This document shows, piece after piece, positions 6,099 to 13,700 of a stretch of DNA of 38,533 bases. The stretch lies in the NCBI GenBank assembly GCA_903919035.1, contig CAIXGY010000061.1, forward strand, positions 1 through 38,533. The letters run 5' to 3'. Below the pieces are notes generated by a model. The model searched no databases and was not told the DNA's origin. It saw only the letters and a list, made by a program, of their open reading frames with translations. Position 1 is the stretch's first letter. Each line of letters starts with the position of its first letter. Made by a program: the position numbers and the translations under genes. The DNA comes from an uncultured Planctomycetaceae bacterium (GTDB taxonomy: Bacteria; Planctomycetota; Planctomycetia; Pirellulales; UBA1268).

Positions 6099-6973
6099 TC
6101 GCCCCCGTACTGGCTGCCATCGACGCCGTCGCGGCCACGAATCCCCCCACGTGGGCAGCGGCGGCATCGGTGGCGGCTGGGAGTCTCGTCGGTCTTTCGC
6201 TGGGGCTGACCGGCGGCGGCGGCGCGATCTTCGCCGTGCCGCTGCTCGTTTACTGGATCGGCGTCGATCCGCGGACGGCCGTGAGCATCTCGCTCGTCAC
6301 CGTGGCGGCGACGGCGCTCGTCGGCGCAGTCGAGCGGTGGTGGTATGGCCAGGTCGAAGTCCGCACGGGGCTGCTCTTCGCGGCGGCGGGAATGCTGACC
6401 GCTCCGGCCGGCGGCTGGCTCGGCGGGCAGGTGCCGCCGCAGACACTCATGGCCACGTTTGCGGGGCTCATGCTGCTGATCGCCGCCAGGATGTGGCGCA
6501 AGGCATCGGATGACACCGAGCGGGCGGCCGCCGGCGTATTTGCGGCGGGAGTTGGCCCGACCTGTAGTCGCGATGCGGAGGGCCGGCTTCGGATGACCAC
6601 GCGCTGCTTCGTGCTCCTCACGCTCGTGGGGCTCGTGGTCGGGCTGCTTTCCGGCCTGTTCGGCGTCGGGGGCGGATTCCTCATCGTGCCGGCGCTCGTC
6701 GCCTTCGCCACGATGGACGTCTTTCGTGCCATCGGGACGTCGCTCTTCGTGATGACACTTGTGGGGGCCGCGGCGGTGGCCGCCCAAGTGGCTGCGGGCC
6801 GCAGCATTCCGCTCGACATCGCCGGCAGCTTCGTGGGTGGCGGCGTGCCCGCCCTGTTCGTTGGCTCGTGGATCGGCCGCCAGATCCGCGGCCCAACGCT
6901 AGCCCGCGTCTTTGCCGTCGCGATCGTCCTCGTCGCTGCCTTCATCATCTACAAGAGCATGGCGCGTATTTGA
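6095..6973 (+). CDS. TauE/SafE family sulfite/organosulfonate exporter
   Basis: The 292-residue integral membrane protein shows two homologous halves, as in TauE/SafE proteins. The first is GSLVGLSLGLTGGGGAIFAVPLLVY with GVDPRTAVSISL. The second is GLVVGLLSGLFGVGGGFLIVPALV with FRAIGTSLFVM. Repeated GxxGxGGG loops are the family hallmark, and about eight membrane helices can be drawn. Members export sulfite, sulfoacetate and related anions. The gene is coupled to the persulfide dioxygenase by a four-base ATGA overlap, which supports sulfite, the dioxygenase product, as cargo. Substrate specificity is inferred from context. Confidence 0.94.
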   Translation: MIAPVLAAIDAVAATNPPTWAAAASVAAGSLVGLSLGLTGGGGAIFAVPLLVYWIGVDPRTAVSISLVTVAATALVGAVERWWYGQVEVRTGLLFAAAGMLTAPAGGWLGGQVPPQTLMATFAGLMLLIAARMWRKASDDTERAAAGVFAAGVGPTCSRDAEGRLRMTTRCFVLLTLVGLVVGLLSGLFGVGGGFLIVPALVAFATMDVFRAIGTSLFVMTLVGAAAVAAQVAAGRSIPLDIAGSFVGGGVPALFVGSWIGRQIRGPTLARVFAVAIVLVAAFIIYKSMARI

Positions 6974-7009
6974 GTTCGGCCCTTCCCTGTAACGCAGAGG
7001 AAAGCATCG

Positions 7010-7582
7010 ATGATCCAATCGATCCACTCCGTCCGACGCACCGGCCTCGCCCTGGTCGTGGCGGTGGCATCGGTAGCGTCGTGCTTCGGCGCCGAGTCTG
7101 TTGTCGCTCCCGCCCTCCAGTTTCCGAAGATCGAAACATACGGTGGGGTCGTGGATCTTCCGTCGGCTGACGAACGGCCGCGGGCTGGTGGCAGAGTGGT
7201 CTTCGACACCACGGCCGCCGCACCGGCGGGTAAACCGAATCGGGGCCTCGAAAGTGCGGCCCGGCTGGTGAACATCTACGAACTGGAGGAGATGACGCCG
7301 GACCGGCCGAAGATCGCGGTGATCCTGCACTTCAACGCCACGGCGGCAGCGCTCAACGACATGGCCCATGCCAAGACGCCCGCCGGCGGTGTGAACCCAA
7401 ATCGCGAACTGGTTGAAACGCTGCTGGCCAACGGGGTGGAGGTGTGGGTGTGCGGTCAGTCAGTGATTCGCAGCGGCCACGCCTTGGCCGACGTGCTCCC
7501 CGGCATCCGTGTCGCCCATTCGGCGATGATCTTCAACACGAACCGTCAGACCGACGGTTGGGCCACGCTCGCCGTGCATTGA
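7010..7582 (+). CDS. Secreted DsrE/DsrF-like protein
   Basis: The 190-residue product starts with a signal peptide (RRTGLALVVAVASVASCFGAES). The mature part ends in a DsrE-like alpha/beta domain: RLVNIYELEEM, KIAVILHFNATAAALND, NRELVETLLANGVEVWVCGQS, then LPGIRVAHSAMIFNTNRQTDGWATL. Cys148 in VWVCGQS sits at the position of the sulfur-carrying cysteine of DsrE/TusD-type proteins. It follows the exporter gene by 36 bases. A periplasmic sulfur carrier or persulfide acceptor is plausible. Many secreted DsrE-like proteins occur beside rhodaneses, but their partners are mostly unproven. Confidence 0.9.
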   Translation: MIQSIHSVRRTGLALVVAVASVASCFGAESVVAPALQFPKIETYGGVVDLPSADERPRAGGRVVFDTTAAAPAGKPNRGLESAARLVNIYELEEMTPDRPKIAVILHFNATAAALNDMAHAKTPAGGVNPNRELVETLLANGVEVWVCGQSVIRSGHALADVLPGIRVAHSAMIFNTNRQTDGWATLAVH

Positions 7583-7598
7583 ACGGACGAACACCGTG

Positions 7599-8396
7599 AT
7601 GAAACCGGGTTTGCTTCGCGGCATAGTGCTGGCGGCGTTGATTCATGCACCGCTCGCCTCCGCGCAGCAGTTCACCGAACTCGACACGGATCGAGACGCC
7701 TTCACGCCGGCGACCCGACCGGTTCCGGCCGGCGGTGTACTCATGGAGGCGTCGTATTCATTCATCGACAACCGCGGTACGCCGGCAACAAACAGCTTTC
7801 CAGAACTACTCATTCGCCTGGGAGCCACGGAGCGATTCGAGTGGCGCGTTGGCGTGAATTACGAATCTGGATCCGGAGGGAGTGTTGTGACAGCTGTTGA
7901 GGGAGGTGAGGGCGTCGCTGGAGACGCCCTCACTTCTGAGACAAGCGTCCTCTATGGCTTCAAGGCGCTCCTCACGGAGCAGGATGGACTGGTGCCGCGC
8001 AGCAGTGCGCTCGTCGAGGCATTTACGCCCCTCTCAGGCGAGGTCTGGGGCACGGAGCCCGCGATCACATACGTATTCGGCTGGGAGCTTGTCCACGAAT
8101 GGCGGTTCGACGCGGCCATGCGCTATGTGCTCGCCGACAGCACTGAAGGGCTCTTCAACAAGTGGCTGCCCTCCGCCGTGCTTCGCATCCCGGTCACCGA
8201 ACGGTGGGAGCTTCACGCCGAATGGTTTGGGAGCTGGAGCGACGGGCTCATGGACGAAAAAGTGCGGCCTTTCGTGGGCCCCGGCACGCACTTCATGATC
8301 GCCCCCAACCTCGAGATCGGCTGCCGCATGGGCTGGGGGCTCACGCAGGACGCTGCGTCATATTTCGTTGACTCCGGGCTGGGGTGGCGGTTCTGA
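7599..8396 (+). CDS. Outer-membrane beta-barrel protein (phenol-degradation MetA/transporter-like)
   Basis: The product has 265 residues from ATG 7599; a GTG one codon earlier is an equal choice. A signal peptide (LRGIVLAALIHAPLASA) is followed by FTELDTDRDAFTPATRPVPAGGVLMEASYSFIDN. The rest is made of alternating strands such as LLIRLGATERFEWRVGVNY, AFTPLSGEVWGTEPAITYVFGWEL and WELHAEWFGSWS. It ends in a strand with terminal Phe (YFVDSGLGWRF), the usual outer-membrane assembly signal. This pattern fits the MetA-like 'transporter' barrel family. Its place 16 bases after the DsrE-like gene suggests a channel for sulfur species across the outer membrane. That role is inferred. Confidence 0.85.
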   Translation: MKPGLLRGIVLAALIHAPLASAQQFTELDTDRDAFTPATRPVPAGGVLMEASYSFIDNRGTPATNSFPELLIRLGATERFEWRVGVNYESGSGGSVVTAVEGGEGVAGDALTSETSVLYGFKALLTEQDGLVPRSSALVEAFTPLSGEVWGTEPAITYVFGWELVHEWRFDAAMRYVLADSTEGLFNKWLPSAVLRIPVTERWELHAEWFGSWSDGLMDEKVRPFVGPGTHFMIAPNLEIGCRMGWGLTQDAASYFVDSGLGWRF

Positions 8397-8619
8397 ATCG
8401 CACCACGCCTTCCCGGTGTCGCCGCCGATGTGTCGCATGCTCGCGGCAGTTTTCTCGGCCCAGATTTGCCGAGTTGTGGCTCCTGCACTCGTTTCATCAG
8501 CGAAAAGTGAATATCTGAGGGTGTTGTGAGGCGGAATAATACGGTCGCAGGGCAGGCCACCGACGTTGGTGTTCGTGTCTGTGCAGAGCTGCACGTCCTT
8601 CCTTGGAATCAAAGGGGGC

Positions 8620-9213
8620 ATGATGAGACCGGTATTCCTCGTGGTCGTTCTCGGGGCGGTACTTGATGGTGGGGTTGTTCGAGCAGACGAGCCGCCAGCC
8701 GTCGTGAGCCGTGAAGAGTCTGCGCCCGCCCGTCCAGGCTATGGGCGAGACAGCGGCCGCTGGCAGTGGGATGACCCGAGGTTCAACGAGGATAGGAAAT
8801 GGTTCCACTTCCTCTTGGACAATCGAGCGCGGATCAGGCGCACCATCGAGCAGCTTCCCAATGGCGTGGAGACCGTCACCGAATCCGACGATCCCGAGGT
8901 GGCGGCAGGCATACAGACGCATGTGGCGACCATGCACGTCCGTCTCAAAGAAGGGCGAGGAATCCACCTCCGCGATCCGCTTTTTCGGGAGGTCTTTCAT
9001 CACGCCGATGAAATCCACATGCAGATCGAGGACATTGAAAATGGTGTCCGCGTCACCGAGACATCCGACGACCCGCATGTGGCGGCTCTCATCCAGGCTC
9101 ACGCCCACGTCGTGAGTAAGTTCATCGAGCACGGGCATGACGAGGTGAGGAAGAATCATGCCACGCCACCAAGGCCCGAGCGCCCACAGCCGGGTCGTGC
9201 GGAGCACGAGTGA
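8620..9213 (+). CDS. Secreted protein with two 60-residue repeats, unknown function
   Basis: From ATG 8620 the product has 197 residues. A signal peptide (MMRPVFLVVVLGAVLDGGVVRA) is followed by two tandem units of about 60 residues. Unit 1 spans roughly 62-120 and unit 2 roughly 121-180. Each runs aromatic-helix, a NGV(E/R) turn, T-x-SDDPxVAAxIQ(T/A)H, and a second helix. The motifs TESDDPEVAAGIQTH and TETSDDPHVAALIQAH align directly. The protein is rich in His (for example FHHADEIHM), suggesting metal or heme contacts. I know similar proteins from Proteobacteria only as hypotheticals. It is 223 bases from the barrel gene, so it may have its own promoter. The tracked GTG start at 8566 is rejected because it precedes the signal peptide. 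Confidence 0.82.
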   Translation: MMRPVFLVVVLGAVLDGGVVRADEPPAVVSREESAPARPGYGRDSGRWQWDDPRFNEDRKWFHFLLDNRARIRRTIEQLPNGVETVTESDDPEVAAGIQTHVATMHVRLKEGRGIHLRDPLFREVFHHADEIHMQIEDIENGVRVTETSDDPHVAALIQAHAHVVSKFIEHGHDEVRKNHATPPRPERPQPGRAEHE

Positions 9214-9336
9214 TGCGGCAGTCCGCAGGAATGATCATGGACTGGCCGGGAGGCATGAACAGCGGAAAGGCTGGGGGTCCGCACGGAGCGGATACGCTAT
9301 GTGCGTCGCCTCGAAAAGCATGCGGAGACCGTAGGA

Positions 9337-9954
9337 ATGACCAATCGCGCTGAGCATTGGAATCAGATTTTCGCAAGCAAGACCGACAAGGAACTCGGCT
9401 GGTACGAAGGCGACGTCAGGCAGACGCTCGCTTTCCTCGATCGAATCCCTAGCGAGAAATCCAGGACGGTATTTTTGCCTGGGGCAGGCACGTCGTTGCT
9501 CGTCGATGAGTTACTGGCCCGCGATACCCGGCTCGTCCTCAACGATATCAGCAGAGAGGCGCTGGCAAGGCTGAAGGAGCGGATCGGTGCGCGGGGCATT
9601 GAGATCGAATGGCTTCACCAAGACATCTCGCAACCGTTGCCCGTTGGTGTGACGCAGGCCGATATCTGGATTGACCGAGCTGTCCTCCATTTCCTGCTGA
9701 CGGAGCCGGAGATCGACGGCTACTTCGGGAACGTGCGTGCGGTTGTGAAGCCTCGCGGGTACGTCCTGCTTGCCGAATTCTCCGAGACCGGTGCTCCCCG
9801 ATGTGCCGGACTCGATGTCCACCGCTATACCGTGGACGAGATGCGAGTGAGGCTGGGGCAGGAGTTTTCGTTGGTATGGGCGGAGAACTACACGTTCGTG
9901 AATCCGGCCGGTGATCCGCGGCCGTATGTCTACGCACTCTTTCAGCGCACGTGA
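9337..9954 (+). CDS. Class I SAM-dependent methyltransferase
   Basis: The 205-residue product begins MTNRAEHWNQIFASKTDKELGWYE, typical of a small methyltransferase group whose N-terminus reads HWNxxxxxKxxxExxWY. The SAM-binding motif I is TVFLPGAGTSLLVDELL (residues about 44-60), with Pro-Gly-Ala-Gly in place of the usual GxGxG. It is followed by the acidic strand end VLNDIS and by ADIWIDRAVLHFLL and RGYVLLAEFS. The substrate is unknown. Its place behind sulfur genes makes thiol or sulfide S-methylation conceivable, in analogy with TPMT-like enzymes, but nothing in the sequence proves it. ATG 9337 is preferred over the tracked GTG 9301 from family length. Confidence 0.88.
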   Translation: MTNRAEHWNQIFASKTDKELGWYEGDVRQTLAFLDRIPSEKSRTVFLPGAGTSLLVDELLARDTRLVLNDISREALARLKERIGARGIEIEWLHQDISQPLPVGVTQADIWIDRAVLHFLLTEPEIDGYFGNVRAVVKPRGYVLLAEFSETGAPRCAGLDVHRYTVDEMRVRLGQEFSLVWAENYTFVNPAGDPRPYVYALFQRT

Positions 9955-10446
9955 GCCGTCAGCGTGGGGCATCCAACACGGGCGGCGGCCCCCGGGCCCA
10001 AGGCCTTCAACCGGTTCTGACCCCCCCAGTTTTTTTACCAGTGCTCATGAGAGAGTTGGGGCACAGGCCGCGTTGTCAGTGGAACCGAACAGCAACTGCT
10101 GCGGATCGGCGCGGCGAGCCATGACGGAAATCCCTGCGTACGAACCGGACGAGGCACCAGTTCTCCGATTTGCGCTCGCTACGCCCTTCAGCACGATCCA
10201 CATCGGCCTCGGCCTGCTCGTCGAGAAGCGAGGCCCCTTCGGCCTGCATTGATTTCTTGCTTTTGGGGTGAACATTCGAGCGCGGCGTTATGCGACGCAC
10301 ACCATGGTGTCGATCGGGCGGGATCGGCAGTCACGCTCTTGTCGCGACAAACACCGGGCAACCAGCCGGGCTTCGACGCCCGGCGGCGTTTGCCGCCGCG
10401 AGGCGGCCGGCTCGCATTCACCACCGAACCGTGTCAGACTCAGCTC
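9955..10446. other. 492-base stretch without a convincing gene, palindrome-rich
   Basis: No frame here encodes a recognisable protein. Visible signals are a C-run followed by a T-run (GACCCCCCCAGTTTTTTTACC, near 10018-10039), a perfect 12-bp palindrome ACACCATGGTGT at 10299-10310, and two overlapping GC hairpins at 10365-10398. A 43-codon ORF at 10121-10252 is open but unsupported. The stretch separates the sulfur gene set from a short hypothetical gene and may hold a terminator and a leader or small RNA. None can be assigned with confidence. Confidence 0.5.
10365..10398. repeat. Two mutually exclusive GC hairpins
   Basis: GCCGGGC (10365-10371) pairs with GCCCGGC (10378-10384) around a 6-base loop. 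CGGCGGC (10381-10387) pairs with GCCGCCG (10392-10398) around GTTT. The two stems share 10381-10384, so only one can form fully at a time. They lie 49-82 bases before the small gene at 10447. They could act as a switchable leader or be an extragenic palindrome; no partner copies were noticed elsewhere in the window. Confidence 0.5.
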
Positions 10447-10677
10447 ATGACACTGCAGAGTGACGAATTCCACCGACTCGAGGGGTTGATCTTTCGCCCC
10501 GTCTCGTCGCGGCCGGACTGGCTCAAGGCCTGGCGGAACGAGGCACAATACCTGCTCTCGCTCGCCCGACGCGCCGCCGACAACGATGACGAGGAGACCC
10601 TTCAGGAACTCGAAGATCAGGCCCGCGACATGGCGGATGTCGTCGAGGCCAGACTGCGATTCGAAGGGCTCTTGTAG
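10447..10677 (+). CDS. Small hypothetical protein, helical
   Basis: This 76-residue product (MTLQSDEFHRLEGLIFRPVS...) is acidic and predicted to be almost wholly alpha-helical. Its long segment DWLKAWRNEAQYLLSLARRAADNDDEETLQELEDQARDMADVVEARLRFEGL could form a helical hairpin or coiled coil. I do not recognise the family. The ORF track extends upstream to 10249, but that part runs through hairpin-rich non-coding sequence. ATG 10447 marks the point where the composition becomes protein-like. It is convergent with the giant nuclease gene, whose stop is only 39 bases away. Confidence 0.6.
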   Translation: MTLQSDEFHRLEGLIFRPVSSRPDWLKAWRNEAQYLLSLARRAADNDDEETLQELEDQARDMADVVEARLRFEGLL

Positions 10678-10716
10678 CGGCCCGTCCGCCGTGCGGCCTC
10701 CGGATCGTCAGGCCGA

Positions 10717-13700
10717 TCATCCGTCCTGCTGGCGGGAGACCAGGAGGCTCCAGCAGTCGGCATAGAGCTCCACCTGGGGCCGATAATGCTCCGCGAGCAG
10801 CCGCTCGCTGGCGGCCGTCACCGCGTCGGTCTTCCAATCGACCACCGTCCAGCGGCCTGCGGTGTCGCTGAAAACAAGGTCGATCACGCCGCGGATCACC
10901 GTCGGCAGCGGCCCGCCGTCGCCAGCAAACTTCCGCACCCCCTCCGGCAGGTCCGCGCCCCGCACCTGCACGGAAAACGGCACCTCGGCCAGCCGCGCCG
11001 GGCTCGCCTGAGCCCGCCTCCAGACGTCACTGGCAAGCACGCCGCGCACGGTGGCGACGGCCCGGTCGAGGTGCACGAGCGACACGTCCTCGCTCGAAAG
11101 CACGGTGACCGCCGCAGCCGGGATATCGAGGCCACGATCGCGAAACGCGAGCTCCAGAAGCCGATGGATGGCACGACCCCACGGCTCCCCCAGGCCGTCA
11201 CCTGTGAAGCGAATGCCCTCGGCGGGTTCCGTGAGCAGTTCGCGTGGTGCGATCCGCGCGAACGTCGGCGGCACGCAGGCCGCCAGGCTGACCTGGATAG
11301 CAGCCCAGTCGCCGGGAGCAGGCTTTGCGGCCTGGGCAGGCACAGCCATGCCGGCGGCCGGCAGCCCGGGGATGTCGGGGACCCCGTCGAGATGACCGGC
11401 GAACCGCCCCCAGGCGCCGTGGGCGACGAACGCCTCGGGCTTCGTCTTCGTCGCGGGCTCGTGCTTCTCGAACAGCGACACCACGAGCCCGCACCCGGCT
11501 CGCGTGGCCGCGACATAGTCGAGCCGCAACTGCTCGGCCTCCTCGAAGGCCCGCTCGCGAAGGCGGAGATCATCCCAGCCGAGCGGGGCGGCGACGATCC
11601 TCGTGGCCCAGCCGACCGACTGCGTCACGGCGAGCCAGCCGGTGGTGCGATCACCGGCGCGATCGACGTGCAGGAACGGACCGGCGGTCGCGTCGTCACT
11701 CGGCGACCGCCGCTGGTAGTCGACGAGAAACACGACCGGAGCCTCGAGGCCCTTCGCTTTGTGGAGATTCATCACCCGCACGCGATCCGCGGAGGGCACA
11801 TCGATCGTCAGGGGGTCGAACTCCTCCCGGGTCGCCTTGCCGACGAGTTCGTCGAGCAGATCGAGGCAGTCATGGAGCGACACCACGTCGAGTCGCTCGG
11901 CCCGCAATCGCTCGAGAAACGCGAGGAGCAGACCCGCCACCGCCCGGCCACCAGGTCCTCCTGCACCGTCGGCTGCAGCGGCGAGCAGCAGGAGCCCAGC
12001 GTCGTCGATGACGCGATCCACGGCCGCGACCACCGGCAGATGCCGCTGCCATGTCCGCCAGCGGGCAATCGCGTCGCGGGCGCCGGCAAACCGAGCCGCA
12101 AGCCCCGCATCCAGCCCCGCGGGCACGTCGATCGCTCCGCCAAAGCGGCCGCCGGCCTCTCTGTAGGCGAAGAGCTCGGCATCGCTGAAGCCGAACGTGC
12201 TGCCGCGGAGGAGCGCGAGCATCGCGATCGGATCGTCGGGATCCGCCACGGCCGCGAGGCACGTGCGGACTGCGCGGAGGGACTCGGCCTGATCCTCGCC
12301 CAGCGTGCCGGTGACATCCACGGGCAAACCCGCGGCGTGCAGGGCGGCGGCGTAGATGCCCAGATGCTTCCGCTCGCGGGCCACGAGCAAAAAATCACCG
12401 GGACGGCAGGCGGTGGTGGCCCCGCGGCCTGCCTCCTCGACCGTCCGCGGCACAGCCAAGCCCGCCTCGATCGCCCCCCTGATGAAGGCCGCGACCTCGC
12501 GGGCCTCGCGCTCTACCCAGGCAGGGCCGGCGGTGCCCGCCCGCACGAAGCGCAGCGTACGGATGCCGGTGAGCCAGCCCGGCTCGCCGCCGCCAGCGGC
12601 CGCCTCACGCCGGCCGGAGGTGCTCGGCATGAAGGCGGGCGATTCGAGCGTCGCGGCCGGCGGAAACTCGGCCGCAAACACGTCGTTGGCCCAGGCGACC
12701 AAGTCCCCACGGCTCCGAAAGTTCGTGGTCAGCGCGAGCACGTCGCCGCACGCGGCGATGATGTCGCGGACGGCCGCGTAGGTGACGATGTCGGCCCGCC
12801 GGAACCGGTACAGCGACTGCTTCGGGTCGCCCACCACGAACAGCGAGCCGGCCACCGGCACACACTTCCGCCAATCGCGCTCGCCGACGTCACCTGCCGT
12901 CAGCAACAGGAGCATCTCGGCCTGCACCGGATCCGTGTCTTGAAACTCGTCCACAAGGATGTGGGTGTAGCGACGACGAAACGCCCTTCGCACCTCCGGG
13001 TGTCCAGCCAACAGCCGGGCGGCCTTGCCGAGCAGATCCTGAAACGAAAGCCCGCCCCGTTCCGCCCGCAAACGGTCGTATTCCACACCCGCCGCGCGGA
13101 GGGCCGCGATCGCCACCGGATAACGATGGGCCCTCCACTGCGCCAGCGCCGGGGCCGCCACCGTCTCCCGTAGTCGCTCCCACTCAGCCTGCCACCCGAG
13201 CGCGAGCGCTTTCTTCGCCTCACGCGTGGCAGCGGCCGTGGGTCCGCTGCCCGGCCAGTTGGTCTGCGTGACTTTCGGCGTCCGCTCCAGTTCCTGGAGC
13301 ACCTCCATGACCGCGATGACCGACGTGGTGTCACAGCGGCGCACGAGCCTGGCGAACTGCTCGAGCGCGGTCATCAGGTCGTCGCTGCCACGCGCCGCAG
13401 GCTCGGTGAACTCCGCCGCCTCGATGCGGGCTGCGAAGGACTCGATGGCCGCCACCACCGTCGCGACGTCCGGCGGCGCGGCGGCGGGCGTCGGCCAGTG
13501 CTCCACGTCACCGTAGGTGGCGAAACGCTCGATGAACAGCGGCGACAGGTCGCCGAGTCGCAGGCCGACGGCGGCGAGATCGGCCAGCAGTTGCGGATGG
13601 TCCGTGGGCGCCGCCGTGACGAAGGCGCGCCAGGCCTGTCGCCGCAGGAGCCGGTCAGCCGAATCGTCGAGTTCGCGGAAGGCGGGATCGACGCCCGCCT

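Noticed and set aside
10018-10039. C-run followed by T-run as an intrinsic terminator of the sulfur operon
   Set aside because: The T-run is real, but I could not draw a stable stem directly before it, so it is only mentioned in the intergenic entry.
10121-10252. 43-codon ORF (MTEIPAYEPD...)
   Set aside because: Open frame with a hydrophobic patch, but no ribosome site, no recognised family and a location in hairpin-rich sequence.
10270-10296. Integron attC-like right core (GTTATGC in GGCGTTATGCG)
   Set aside because: No matching left core or folded attC structure was found upstream, and no integrase or cassette genes are present.
10786-13173. 795-residue ORF on the + strand
   Set aside because: It is antisense to the AddA half, whose helicase and nuclease motifs are unmistakable. 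The + frame is Arg/Gly/His-rich with no family pattern.
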